Positions 1-8,231 of a stretch of 48,561 nucleotides of DNA are shown here, one piece after another. The stretch comes from an uncultured Archangium sp. Lineage in GTDB: Bacteria > Myxococcota > Myxococcia > Myxococcales > Myxococcaceae. The position numbers and the translations under genes are program-made. Numbering within the stretch: position 1 is the first letter of the stretch; the number at the start of each line of letters is the position of its first letter. The notes beneath the pieces were generated by a model. The model did not search any database and was not told the origin of the DNA. It was given only the letters and a program-made list of their open reading frames with translations. The DNA is taken from positions 1 to 48,561 of the forward strand of contig CAIVGN010000011.1 of NCBI GenBank assembly GCA_903905455.1, read 5' to 3'.

Positions 1-235
1 CCGAACCGCCGCCCGTCGCCGAACCACCGCCCGTCGCCGAACCGCCGCCCGTCGCCGAACCACCGCCCGTCGCCGAACCACCGCCCGTCGCCGAGCCACC
101 ACCATCACCGCCGCCGGTCGCCGAGCCACCACCCGTCGCCGAGCCGCCACCGGTCGCGCTGCCGCCACCATCGCCGCCGCCCGTCGCGCTGCCGCCGCCC
201 GTCGCCGAGCCGCCGCCGGTCGCGCCGTTCCCGCC
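1..235. repeat. 18-bp tandem repeat coding for (GGGSAT)n
   Basis: About a dozen near-identical 18-bp units code for G-G-G-S-A-T on the minus strand, inside the lipoprotein gene. Some units are replaced by a GGGDGGGSAT variant. The array runs off the left edge. As each unit is a whole number of codons, copy-number change would alter linker length without shifting the frame. Confidence 0.85.
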
Positions 236-418
236 ACCCGTGGTGCCGCTCCCGCCGCCGAAGATGGAAGGCGTGACGCACTTCTTCTCCGACGAGCACA
301 TCTGTCCGATGAACTTGCAGTCGGCGGCGGTGGTGCACTCGGGCTTGGTCGCAGCACCACAACCAGCCAGCACGAAGAGGGCCGCGGAGAACACGGCAAG
401 ACGCAGAGCGGTTCGCAT
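1..418 (-). CDS. Gly-Ser-Ala-Thr repeat lipoprotein (3' end outside window)
   Basis: Reading from an ATG at 418, the protein opens with a lipoprotein signal peptide (MRTALRLAVF, then a hydrophobic stretch) and a lipobox L-A-G-C around residue 20. A short module with four cysteines (C-TTAAD-C, then MC-SSEKK-C) follows, resembling the disulfide-rich modules of other exported proteins in this window. From about residue 62 the protein is almost only the hexapeptide G-G-G-S-A-T, broken by occasional G-G-G-D. No stop is reached before the window edge, so the C-terminal domain is unknown. A GGAG sequence lies about 7 nt before the ATG. The product is probably an outer-membrane or surface lipoprotein whose repeat is a flexible spacer. 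Function is not recognised. Confidence 0.75.
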   Translation of the reverse strand, partial: MRTALRLAVFSAALFVLAGCGAATKPECTTAADCKFIGQMCSSEKKCVTPSIFGGGSGTTGGGNGATGGGSATGGGSATGGGDGGGSATGGGSATGGGSATGGGDGGGSATGGGSATGGGSATGGGSATGGGSATGGGS

Positions 419-551
419 CCGGCGCTCCTACCATGAACGCCCCGCGCCTCCCCAGCCGGCGCGCGCGGTCACCGCCTTGAGGGCTGAAAGTCGAGGTGCC
501 CGGTCTGCCAGAGCATGAAGGCGTTAATGTTTGGACTCCCTCATCTCCTGC

Positions 552-1820
552 ATGGAGCTCGCCTTCGTCAACCGCACCCAGGAGTTGAAGGAACTCGACG
601 CTCACGCCAGGGAGGGCGGGCTGTTGGTGGTGTTCGGGCGCCGCCGGGTGGGAAAGACCCGGCTCCTCACGCACTGGCTGGGCAGGACCCGGGGGCTCTA
701 CAGCCAGGCCATCGAGGCGTCGAAGGAACAACAACTCCAGCAGGTCTTCGACGACGTGCGCCACGGGTTGACCACCACGTTGGTGCCGCGGACCTTCGGA
801 GACCTGCTCGAACTGCTCGACCACGGCCCCCGCGACTTCGTGCTCTGCCTCGACGAGTTGCCGTCTCTGGTGGCGAGCGACCCGTCGTTGCCCAGCGTGC
901 TGCAGCGGTGGGTCGATCACCGCAAGCGGAAGGGCTCGACCCTGGTGCTCAGCGGCTCGAGCACCCGCATGATGAACGACCTCTTTCTGAACCGGGCCGC
1001 CCCGCTCTTGGGCCGCGCACGGAAGATCATCGAAGTCGCTCCGATGTCGTACGCCGCCTTCTGCAAGGCGTGTGGCCAGAACCCGGGGTCCCGCGAGGCC
1101 TTCGTGCGTTTTGCGTTCGTGGGTGGCGTCCCCAAGTACTGGGAGTCGGTCAGTCGCGGGCAGAGTTCGATCGAACTGGCCGAGGAGTTGTTCTTCGGGT
1201 CCTCGCCCGCCCTCGAGTTCGAGCCGTCACGGCTCTTGAAGGATGAGGGGGTCGCAGGACTCTCTGCGCCAGCGGTGCTCGAAGCCGTGGGGCGAGGGGC
1301 GCACAAGCCGTCGGAGATCGCGGCCCGGCTGGCGACTCCGCAGACGGGCTTGTCTCGATTGCTGCAGGTGCTGCTCGATGCCCGGTTGCTGACCCGGCAG
1401 CTGCCGTTCGGCGAGAGCATGAGGACCACGAAGCGCACGCGGTATTGCCTGGGCGACCCGACGCTCCGGTTCTGGTTCCAGGTGTACTCGCCGCATCGCT
1501 CGCGATGGCGCACGTATGGGAAGGCTGAGAAGCAGAAGCTCCTCGAGGACCATGCGTCGACCGTGTTCGAGGACCAGCTGCGCGCTCGGTGGCCCGGGAG
1601 TTCCCGGTACTGGGAGGCAGACGTCGAGCTCGACCTGGTCCGTGAGGAGGGGGATGGGCTGGTCGTCAGCGAGGTGAAGTGGGGCGTGCTCTCGAAGGGC
1701 GAGCGCGCGTCGGTGGTCGCGAAGCTGGAGGAGCGATTTCGACGAACCGCGCTCGGGCGGAAGTTCGTGAAGGCTCGGTTCGAGGTGCTCGATGCGAGCG
1801 AGTTGAGGTCGCTGCGGTAG
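552..1820 (+). CDS. AAA+ ATPase with DUF234 (ATPase_2 family)
   Basis: A 422-aa P-loop ATPase of the ATPase_2/DUF234 type. Walker A is G-R-R-R-V-G-K-T at residues 29-36. Walker B is FVLCLDE with D101 and E102. A helix-turn-helix-like middle (residues 235-285) follows, and the C-terminal part carries D361 and E374-V-K376, the D...ExK pattern of the PD-(D/E)xK-like fold usual in DUF234. The start at ATG 552 is chosen because the family begins just before the F-V-N-R-x-x-E-L motif. An alternative TTG at 531 directly abuts a TAATGT box (525-530) and would leave no room for a leader. Family members are of unclear role; some are discussed as toxin-like or defence-like ATPases. It stands alone and converges on the DUF4105 gene with a 4-bp gap. 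Confidence 0.85.
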   Translation: MELAFVNRTQELKELDAHAREGGLLVVFGRRRVGKTRLLTHWLGRTRGLYSQAIEASKEQQLQQVFDDVRHGLTTTLVPRTFGDLLELLDHGPRDFVLCLDELPSLVASDPSLPSVLQRWVDHRKRKGSTLVLSGSSTRMMNDLFLNRAAPLLGRARKIIEVAPMSYAAFCKACGQNPGSREAFVRFAFVGGVPKYWESVSRGQSSIELAEELFFGSSPALEFEPSRLLKDEGVAGLSAPAVLEAVGRGAHKPSEIAARLATPQTGLSRLLQVLLDARLLTRQLPFGESMRTTKRTRYCLGDPTLRFWFQVYSPHRSRWRTYGKAEKQKLLEDHASTVFEDQLRARWPGSSRYWEADVELDLVREEGDGLVVSEVKWGVLSKGERASVVAKLEERFRRTALGRKFVKARFEVLDASELRSLR

Positions 1821-1824
1821 CAGG

Positions 1825-4332
1825 TCAGTCGAACTCGAGGCCCAGCGCCGCCAGCCCGCCGAAGCCCGTCGCCGGTCGCCACTCGCCCTGCACGTCGGCG
1901 CGGGCGGTGAGCGCCACGCCGCCCAGCACCCCGAGGCGCAGCGAGAGCTGGGCGGCGCCGGTGACGCCGTGCTCGAAGCGGAAGAGGCCGTTGCCCGCTT
2001 GTAGCCGCGGCAGGTACCCGCCTTCGAAGCGCACCGCGTTGCCGAACGAGCCGGGCAGTTGCAGTCGGAACGCGAGACCCGCCCGTGGGTACGCCACCGC
2101 GCTCGCCAGGAGATCCACCCGCAGGCCCGTGCGCAGCCCCACCGTCGCCATCACGAAGTTCGTGAGCCGGGCATCACCCGCCAGCACCCACAGCCGCTCG
2201 CCGCCCAGCGCCACCTCGTGGGCGCGATCGACGAACGCGTAGTCGAGGCCCGCGCCCCAGCCCCATCCGCTGCCGCTCACCGAGCGCGCGCTGAGCAACG
2301 TCAAGGCGGCGCGGTGCACCGGCTGGCTCGCAGGCACCAGCTCCACCGAGGCGTCGAGCAGCCGCCACGCGCTTCGGGAGCCGAAGCCGCGCAGGCGTTG
2401 ATCACCCAACTGCTCGGCCAACGCCGCCGCGCGCAGCCGGAGCACCGGCACGCCCGAGCTCAGCAGGCCCACGCCCACCGCCCCGTGCCCATGCCCGCCT
2501 TCCGGAACGGCGCGCGCCATGGTCTCGGCCCCCGACACCAGGAGGGCCTCGTGTTCCTCCGCGCGCGCCCGCTCCAGCTCGGCCTCGGGGAGCGTGGCCA
2601 CCGCCGAGGCCACCGCGTCGAAGGTGTCCCGCGCCTGCTGCTCTGCTTCGAGGACCGCGAACTCGGCGCCCTCGAGCGGGCGACGCGGGGCCGCGCGCAA
2701 CAGCGCATCGAGGGCGAGCAACTCGGCGAGCTCGGACTCGGCGCGAAGCCGCGGGCTCGAGGCCTGCTCGGATCTGTGCTGGCGAGCGGCCACCAGTTCG
2801 TCGGTGCTCGGGCCCGTCCAGCCGGGCAGCACCGTCGCCCGCTCGGCGTGGATCCGCTCCACGCTCGCGGCGTCGAGCGCGTACCGCTCGATGCGCAGTG
2901 ACGCGAGCAGCACCCGCGCGCGCCAGGGCTCGTCGCCGGGGGACAACTCCACTTCGAGCGCGCGGTAGGCAGCGCGGCGCTGCGGCGGTTCGCCCTCGAG
3001 AGCCTTCGCCGCTTCAAGCAGCGAGGTCGGCGCCCTGGAGAGCAGCGCACGCCGCGCGTCTTCAGCCCGCCGTGCCACCGCGCGGCTCGCGTCATCGACC
3101 TCTACCGCGCCCAGCACCGGGGCGAGCCCGTCGAGCACCTGGGTGGGCGTCTCCCACGGCGTCAGCGGTGGCCCGGGCGCGTGCACACCGAGGGCGGGCG
3201 CGAGGAGGAAGCGCAGCATGGTCGCGCAGTTCGCCTTGAAGAACCGGTAGTCGATGTAGCCGACGCGCTCCAACTCCCACACGCGCTCCAGCAGGCGCTG
3301 GCGCTGGGGCACCGTGAGTTCGAGGGCGAAGCGTCGCAGCGAGCGCTGCTCGAGACCCAGCGCCTCCTGTTGCACGTCGGCCAGCGTGGCGAGCGCGAAG
3401 ATGCCGCGGAAGCCGCCGCTCAGCCCGCGCGCGACATAGGCACTCGTCGGCTCCAGCGGCGAGACCAGCGCCGCGAGTTGCATCACCTGCACCTCGCCGG
3501 GCCCCGTGTCGCGCTCGCGCACGATGCCCAGCAGCAGGTGGCCGAAGAGCGCCTGGGCCGAGGAGGAAGAAGGCGTGGCGAAGATCACCTCGAACTTCGG
3601 CAGGTGCGACAGGTCCGCCCACGCCTCGAAGGCAGGGCATCGGTGCCCAGGCCGCCAGGACGGGTCGAGCGCGGCGAGGCGCTCGTCGACGAAGCGTGAC
3701 TTCGAGGGCTCGCGGCAGCGCAGCCGCTCATCGGGAGCCACTGCGCCAGGGGCCATCGACTCCGCGGGCACGAGGAGCTCTTCGGCGAAGGTCGCGAGAT
3801 CGAGCGCCGGGCTCTGCAGGCCCTCGCGGCGGCTGAAGGCCCACGGGTACACGAGGAGCGCCCGTTCGCCGTCCCAGCCCGCGAGCCCACGCCACGCGGC
3901 GCGGGCGCTCCACCGCAGGCGCTCGTCCCACCTTCGGAGCAACGCGTGCACCACCGCCCGCCGGCGCCACAGCCGCCTGCGCGCCTCACCCGAGAGCTTC
4001 CCCAACCGTGACGCTGCGCGCGCGTCGTCCCCTTCCCGGTACGCGTAGAGATGGAGCCGCGTGAGCCCCTCGGTGAACGCCGGGTGCGTGGCATCCCCGA
4101 GGCCGAAGGCCGTCGCCTCGGGGTGGAGCTCCACTTCGAGAGGGTGGCCCAGCCCCCGTGCGCCCGGAGGGAGCGCTTCGAGGCCCAGCGAGAGATCCTC
4201 GAGCAGCTCGGGCGTCCAGCCGGGAGAAGGCACCAGCACCACGCCACGCGCGGCCAGCGAGGCCCCGTCGACGTCGTCAGCGTGGGCGGCGATGGAGATG
4301 AACAGCAGCGCGGCACAGCCCAGGTGCTTCAT
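1825..4332 (-). CDS. DUF4105 (Lnb N-terminal domain) exported protein
   Basis: This 835-aa protein has a Sec signal peptide (MKHLGCAALLFISIAAHA). The DUF4105 region lies at about residues 230-390, recognisable from the FGHLLLGI stretch and the FFKANCATMLRFLL motif with its invariant N-C pair. DUF4105 is a papain-like-fold domain found in periplasmic or outer-membrane-associated proteins, and the Cys and an upstream His are proposed active-site residues. The remaining 400 residues are Ala/Leu/Arg-rich helices, then a Gly/Val/Leu-rich C-terminal section with alternating beta pattern ending in Phe-Asp, suggesting a small C-terminal barrel. It lies 10 bp downstream of the small Cys-containing gene, probably in one transcript. 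The family is clear; the substrate is unknown. Confidence 0.85.
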   Translation of the reverse strand: MKHLGCAALLFISIAAHADDVDGASLAARGVVLVPSPGWTPELLEDLSLGLEALPPGARGLGHPLEVELHPEATAFGLGDATHPAFTEGLTRLHLYAYREGDDARAASRLGKLSGEARRRLWRRRAVVHALLRRWDERLRWSARAAWRGLAGWDGERALLVYPWAFSRREGLQSPALDLATFAEELLVPAESMAPGAVAPDERLRCREPSKSRFVDERLAALDPSWRPGHRCPAFEAWADLSHLPKFEVIFATPSSSSAQALFGHLLLGIVRERDTGPGEVQVMQLAALVSPLEPTSAYVARGLSGGFRGIFALATLADVQQEALGLEQRSLRRFALELTVPQRQRLLERVWELERVGYIDYRFFKANCATMLRFLLAPALGVHAPGPPLTPWETPTQVLDGLAPVLGAVEVDDASRAVARRAEDARRALLSRAPTSLLEAAKALEGEPPQRRAAYRALEVELSPGDEPWRARVLLASLRIERYALDAASVERIHAERATVLPGWTGPSTDELVAARQHRSEQASSPRLRAESELAELLALDALLRAAPRRPLEGAEFAVLEAEQQARDTFDAVASAVATLPEAELERARAEEHEALLVSGAETMARAVPEGGHGHGAVGVGLLSSGVPVLRLRAAALAEQLGDQRLRGFGSRSAWRLLDASVELVPASQPVHRAALTLLSARSVSGSGWGWGAGLDYAFVDRAHEVALGGERLWVLAGDARLTNFVMATVGLRTGLRVDLLASAVAYPRAGLAFRLQLPGSFGNAVRFEGGYLPRLQAGNGLFRFEHGVTGAAQLSLRLGVLGGVALTARADVQGEWRPATGFGGLAALGLEFD

Positions 4333-4342
4333 CGCGGCACGT

Positions 4343-4990
4343 TCACCGCCGGCACCAGCCGTCGCCCCGACCCAACGCCTCGACCTTGTCGAGGAAGCGG
4401 GTCGCCCAGGCAGGGTCCGCGCCGTCGCCCATCAAGGCCACCAACTCCGCGCGGTGCGCCCGCAGCGTCCGGCCCAGCACGAGCGCCGGCACGTCCTGCA
4501 CCGCCGCGAGCGCAGCGATGACCGGCCCCTCGCCCAGCGCGAGGTCTTGGCGGAGCTGCACCGCGCGGCTGCGCAGGTAGAGCTCGGAGCCGCGGCGCCA
4601 CAGGGACGACGACGGAGGAGGCGGCGGCATCGTCGCGCACTGGCCCGTCACGCAGCGCTGGCCGGGCTGGCACTGCGCATCGCCCGTGCAGGCCTGGGCG
4701 GGCGGCACCACCGGCGGGCCCGACTCGACGGGCGCGGGTACCGGGGGGAGGTCGAGGTGATCGACGCAGCGCCCCTCGCGACACCAGCCCTTGCACTCGC
4801 TGTCGTTGGCGCACTCGGCGCCCTGGGCGGCATCGGTCTGCTGCTGCTGCGCCTCGTCGTGCTGGCCCGCGCTGCTCGTCTCGGTGCTGCCCCGAATCGA
4901 GGTCTCGGAGGCCACCTCGAAGGTGCTCTGAAAGGTGGCCTGCCACGCATACACGGGCGTCGCGAGCAGCACGAGGAACGCGCTGGCCAA
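4343..4990 (-). CDS. Small exported protein with Cys modules
   Basis: This 215-aa protein opens with a hydrophobic signal segment (ASAFLVLLATPVYA). Two short four-cysteine modules follow: C-ANDSE-C-KGW-C-REGR-C and C-TGDAQ-C-QPGQR-C-VTGQ-C. They have the Cx5CxnCx3-4C spacing of the myxobacterial disulfide-rich modules seen elsewhere in this window and are joined by a Pro-rich linker. A helical C-terminal half of about 90 residues follows. The TTG start at 4990 is uncertain: the frame stays open upstream through RRW, which would give a more usual positively charged n-region, but no ATG or GTG is available there. The stop lies 10 bp before the DUF4105 start, so the pair is likely co-transcribed. 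No function is recognised. Confidence 0.65.
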   Translation of the reverse strand: MASAFLVLLATPVYAWQATFQSTFEVASETSIRGSTETSSAGQHDEAQQQQTDAAQGAECANDSECKGWCREGRCVDHLDLPPVPAPVESGPPVVPPAQACTGDAQCQPGQRCVTGQCATMPPPPPSSSLWRRGSELYLRSRAVQLRQDLALGEGPVIAALAAVQDVPALVLGRTLRAHRAELVALMGDGADPAWATRFLDKVEALGRGDGWCRR

Positions 4991-5072
4991 CCATCGACGC
5001 TGGACGGTGGAGATCAGAGTGGACAGGGTGACACGGGCTGGTCGGCGAGGGCAACGACCGCGTCAGGCACCG

Positions 5073-5078
5073 TAGAGT
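5073..5078 (+). promoter_or_regulatory. -10 box TAGAGT, leaderless start for vanX-like gene
   Basis: TAGAGT lies 7 nt before the GTG at 5086, so transcription would begin at or very near that codon. No Shine-Dalgarno sequence is present. This favours GTG 5086 over the GTG at 5077, which overlaps the box. Confidence 0.5.
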
Positions 5079-5085
5079 GCGCCGC

Positions 5086-5781
5086 GTGAAGCCCCTTCCC
5101 ATCATCGACGACGGCGAGCCCCAGGTGGCCCTCGAGCACGGGGTGATCAGCCTCGCGTCTCCCCACCCCTACCAGGCCCTCGGGGCACCCTACGGCGAGG
5201 TGAGCCCGTGGGCGCTGCGGCGCTCGGTCGCGCAGAAGCTCCTGGCGGCGCAGGTCGCGCTGGGGGAGCAGCGGCCGGGCTGGCGGCTGCACGTGCTCGA
5301 CGCGCTGCGGCCAGTGCCGGTGCAGGCCTTCATGGTCGAGTGGACCGACCGACAGCTCGCGCGTGACGAGCCGCGCCTCGACGCGGCAGCCCGCGCCGCC
5401 CGCGTGAGGCAGTTCTGGGCGATGCCGAGCGAAGACCCGACGACCCCTCCGCCCCACAGCACCGGCGCGGCCGTCGACGTGACGCTCATCGACGCTGAGG
5501 ACCGTGAACTCGACATGGGCTCGCCCTTCGATGAGCCGACCCCGCGCTCGTACCCCGACCATTTCGCCGCGGCGACGGACGACGCCGGGCAGCGCGCCCA
5601 CGGCCATCGGCAGCTGTTGTTCGCGGTGCTGCGCGACGCCGGCTTTCGCCGCCACCCGCGCGAGTGGTGGCACTTCTCGTTCGGGGACCAGGCCTGGGCC
5701 GCCGACACCCACGCGCCGGCAGCGCGGTATGGGCGGGCGCCAACGGAGGTCTCGGCGATTTCGATGCGACTTCCGCGGTGA
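5086..5781 (+). CDS. D-alanyl-D-alanine dipeptidase, VanX/DdpX family (M15D)
   Basis: A 231-aa zinc dipeptidase of the VanX/DdpX family, which hydrolyses free D-Ala-D-Ala. The diagnostic residues are all present: R75 in the DALRP motif (substrate carboxylate and transition state), H124 and D131 in the H-x-x-G-x-A-V-D motif (zinc ligands), and E193 plus H196 in EWWHF (catalytic base and third zinc ligand). Spacing matches VanX. There is no signal peptide, so it is cytoplasmic. No vanH, vanA or vanRS neighbours occur, so a role in peptidoglycan-dipeptide recycling like E. coli DdpX is more likely than glycopeptide resistance. The stop overlaps the start of a small downstream ORF by GTGA. Confidence 0.88.
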   Translation: MKPLPIIDDGEPQVALEHGVISLASPHPYQALGAPYGEVSPWALRRSVAQKLLAAQVALGEQRPGWRLHVLDALRPVPVQAFMVEWTDRQLARDEPRLDAAARAARVRQFWAMPSEDPTTPPPHSTGAAVDVTLIDAEDRELDMGSPFDEPTPRSYPDHFAAATDDAGQRAHGHRQLLFAVLRDAGFRRHPREWWHFSFGDQAWAADTHAPAARYGRAPTEVSAISMRLPR

Positions 5782-5999
5782 GCCGGGTCTGGGGGGGCAT
5801 GAGCCCGACCCGAAGCCCCTTGCTGGCGCTGCAGGCGCACGTCGGAGGGACGCCGGTGAAGCTCGCCCACGTGGCGGCCGACTACGCACCCGCGCTCACC
5901 GCGGTGGCGCGGCTCCTCACGCGCGCAGCGGCGGCGGGCGCGTGGGAACGCTCGGACGCCCTGCGCCTGCAGATGTTGTCGGACGAATGCGACTCCTGA
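5778..5999 (+). CDS. Small unknown protein coupled to the dipeptidase
   Basis: A 73-aa ORF whose GTG start overlaps the dipeptidase stop (GTGA), a common sign of translational coupling. An internal ATG at 5799 is an alternative start. Third codon positions are strongly G or C, as in the neighbouring real genes. The protein is helical and Ala-rich (a VARLLTRAAAAG stretch) with no Cys pair, signal peptide or recognisable motif. A role next to D-Ala-D-Ala hydrolysis is only suggested by position. Confidence 0.5.
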   Translation: MSRVWGGMSPTRSPLLALQAHVGGTPVKLAHVAADYAPALTAVARLLTRAAAAGAWERSDALRLQMLSDECDS

Positions 6000-6050
6000 C
6001 GAAGGCGACGATCTTCCCGCGCGCGGCGGCCCGCATGCGAGCCTGCGCCC

Positions 6051-7226
6051 ATGAGTGACGAAGCAGATCTCCTCGCGGGTCACGGGCCGATCGAAACGGG
6101 CCGCGGCCTGGTGTCGAGCGCGGTGTCGTTCTCGCTCGCGTTGCTCTCGGTGCTCGGCGTGCTCGCGTTCCGGTTCCCCGCGTGGCTCTCGACGCCCGAA
6201 CTGCGCGCCCGCTACGACGTGACCACGCTGCGCTACGTGCTCTTCGCGGCGATGGTGATCGCCGGCGCGCTGGCCATTCGCAACCTGCTGCTGGGGCGGT
6301 ACCGCAAGCTGGCGACGGCCGCCTTCGGCTGGGTGGTGCTCGCGCAGGTGCTCGGAGGGCCCGCGGTGAAGGTCGGCGACCTCCCCGAGCACTCGCCGTA
6401 CATCGGGCTCGACTTCTTTGTGCTCGATCTCCTCGGCTCGTCGCTGATCTTCATCTTCATCGAGAAGCTGCGGCCGCTGCGCAAGGAGCAGCCCATCTTC
6501 CGCCCCGAGTGGCAGACCGACCTCGTTCACTTCCTGGTGAACCACCTCGTGGTGGGCCTGACGCTGCTGCTCACCAACCGCGTGGTGCATTCCCTGGGCT
6601 GGTTCGGGAACGAGTCGGTGCGCGCGCGCCTCGTCACCCTGCCCTTCCTGGTCTCGCTGTTCCTCGTCTTCCTCTGCGCGGACCTCGTGCAGTACTGGGC
6701 GCACCGCGCGTACCACGAGGTGTCCTGGCTCTGGCGCTTCCACGCGGTGCACCACAGCGCCAGGGACATGGACTGGCTGGCCGGCTCGCGGCAGTCGCTG
6801 TTCGAGCTGATCGGCACCCGCATCGCGGTGATGACGCCCATCTTCCTGCTCGGCTTTCCACGCGAGGTGATCGACGCGTACATCATCATGGTGGGCTTCC
6901 AGGCCGTGTTCGATCACGCCAACGTCAGCGCGGGCCTCGGACCGCTCAAGTACGTCTTCGTCACCCCGAACTTCCACCACTGGCACCACTCGCGCGACAC
7001 CGAGGCCATCGACAAGAACTACGCCGCGCACTTCGCGTTCCTCGACTACCTCTTCGGCACCGCGGCGAAGGCCGATCGCCCCTGGCCGGATCGCTACGGC
7101 GTGGTGGGCGACTACGTGCCCCGGGGCTTCGTGAAGCAACAGCTCTTCCCCTTCCTCGGGTCCACGGCGGATCAAGAGGCACAGCAGGGCGACCACCACA
7201 CCGCGGCCGGGAAGAAGAAGGAATGA
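6051..7226 (+). CDS. Sterol desaturase / fatty acid hydroxylase family protein
   Basis: A 391-aa integral-membrane di-iron enzyme of the fatty acid hydroxylase superfamily. The histidine boxes are HRAYH (218-222), HAVHH (231-235), a DHAN box near residue 285 and HHWHH (309-313). Four or more hydrophobic segments surround them: about 24-42, 63-80, 120-138, 162-182 and 200-218. Family members hydroxylate or desaturate lipid chains or sterols, using oxygen and an electron donor. The first 130 residues, with two or three extra membrane spans, exceed the core family domain. The tail is charged (TAAGKKKE). The stop overlaps the DUF309 start by ATGA. A GAGCCT box 6 nt before the ATG resembles the TAnnnT boxes of neighbouring genes. 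The exact lipid substrate cannot be told. Confidence 0.85.
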   Translation: MSDEADLLAGHGPIETGRGLVSSAVSFSLALLSVLGVLAFRFPAWLSTPELRARYDVTTLRYVLFAAMVIAGALAIRNLLLGRYRKLATAAFGWVVLAQVLGGPAVKVGDLPEHSPYIGLDFFVLDLLGSSLIFIFIEKLRPLRKEQPIFRPEWQTDLVHFLVNHLVVGLTLLLTNRVVHSLGWFGNESVRARLVTLPFLVSLFLVFLCADLVQYWAHRAYHEVSWLWRFHAVHHSARDMDWLAGSRQSLFELIGTRIAVMTPIFLLGFPREVIDAYIIMVGFQAVFDHANVSAGLGPLKYVFVTPNFHHWHHSRDTEAIDKNYAAHFAFLDYLFGTAAKADRPWPDRYGVVGDYVPRGFVKQQLFPFLGSTADQEAQQGDHHTAAGKKKE

Positions 7227-7573
7227 AGCCCGAGACCACCGACGCCCTGCGCGCGGGCCGGGCGCTCTTCAACGCACGGCAGTACTTCGAGGCCCACGAG
7301 GTGTGGGAGGTCGCCTGGCGACGCGAAGCGGGGGAGCCGCGCGTGCTCCTGCAGGCGTTGATCATGGTGGCCGCCGGCTGCCACAAGGCCACGGTGAACC
7401 AGCCCCGCGGCACGGTGAAGCTGCTCGTCGAGGCGGTGGACAAGCTGGCCCTCGTGCCCGGCCTCGAAGACTTCCGCGCGCAGGTGATGCAGGCGCTCGC
7501 CCACGCCGAGCGCTGGAACGCAGGTCAAGGCGAGGCGTTGGTCCCGACGCTGGTGCTCGCGCGCGACTTCTGA
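7223..7573 (+). CDS. DUF309 domain protein
   Basis: A 116-aa all-helical protein. Its N-terminal stretch FNARQYFEAHEVWEVAWR matches the DUF309 signature (F-N-x-x-x-F-x-E-A-H-E-x-W-E), followed by the second helix pair LLQALIMVAAGCHK. DUF309 proteins are small, cytoplasmic and widespread in cyanobacteria, Firmicutes and myxobacteria, with no established biochemical role. It is translationally coupled to the upstream hydroxylase through an ATGA overlap. The ORF converges on the LptC-like gene 19 bp away; no clear terminator hairpin is visible between them. Confidence 0.85.
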   Translation: MKPETTDALRAGRALFNARQYFEAHEVWEVAWRREAGEPRVLLQALIMVAAGCHKATVNQPRGTVKLLVEAVDKLALVPGLEDFRAQVMQALAHAERWNAGQGEALVPTLVLARDF

Positions 7574-7592
7574 GGTCCACCGCGCGAACGGG

Positions 7593-8231
7593 TCAGTCGA
7601 CCGAGCTGCTCTCGACCTGCTGACCTTCGGCCCCGCGCACGAAGCGCACCACGCCCCGCGCGCCTTCGCGGTCGCCCAGGGTGACGTGCCCCTGGGCCTC
7701 GGCCTCGGCTTGCGCTTCGCGGTACACGACCCGGTCCGCGACGAAGCGCATCGGCGCGCCCTTCGCCTCGACCACCGACGAGACCCGGGACAACTCGGCG
7801 ACCGCGCCGACCGGGTCCCACTGGAACGCCCGGCCCTCGTAGTGAACGAGCGGGCCTGCCTTCAGCGCGAAGGGCGCTGCGCTCGACACCCGGGCGTCGC
7901 GGCTGAACGTCACCTCGGAGCCCCAGAAGTGCCAGGGCCCGACGTCGGCCTCGACCACCCCCGTCGCGCGCGCCGACGTGGTGCGCTGATCGAACTCGAG
8001 TCGACCCGTGTGCAACGTGCCCTGTCTCGTCTGGAGCACGGCCCCGGTGGCCAACACCCGGTCGCCGGCGACGGTCATCTCGGTGGCGTCGAGCGTCAGC
8101 ACCACCTGGTCCTGCTGCCACACCCGCGTGTGAGCCCCGCGCAGGCGGAGCATCTCCCCGGGCCCCGCGGGCCGATCCTCCTGGACCACGCACGCCTGGA
8201 GCACCAGCGCGAGCCCCACGAGGCCACGCAT
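7593..8231 (-). CDS. LptC/OstA-like lipoprotein
   Basis: A 212-aa lipoprotein. The short signal peptide ends in L-V-L-Q-A-C-V, with the lipidated Cys at residue 14. The rest is a run of short beta strands with repeated patterns such as LTLDATEMTV, ATGAVLQTRQGTLHTGRLEF and FWGSEVTFSRD. This is the beta-jellyroll signature of the LptC/OstA family (LPS or lipid transport across the periplasm). Family assignment rests on pattern, not on a unique motif. The ATG at 8231 shares one base with the stop of the upstream Cys-rich lipoprotein (TGATG), so the two are coupled. It is not next to lptA or lptB, and the partner gene is unusual for LPS export. Confidence 0.6.
   Translation of the reverse strand: MRGLVGLALVLQACVVQEDRPAGPGEMLRLRGAHTRVWQQDQVVLTLDATEMTVAGDRVLATGAVLQTRQGTLHTGRLEFDQRTTSARATGVVEADVGPWHFWGSEVTFSRDARVSSAAPFALKAGPLVHYEGRAFQWDPVGAVAELSRVSSVVEAKGAPMRFVADRVVYREAQAEAEAQGHVTLGDREGARGVVRFVRGAEGQQVESSSVD

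Noticed and set aside
105-920. 271-aa minus-strand ORF covering the lipoprotein start and the ATPase
   Set aside because: It is an Arg/Gly/His-rich shadow frame. The real minus-strand gene there is the lipoprotein from 418.
5190-7199. 669-aa minus-strand ORF spanning the dipeptidase and hydroxylase
   Set aside because: It spans two well-supported genes on the other strand and has the Arg/Gly/His-rich composition of shadows.
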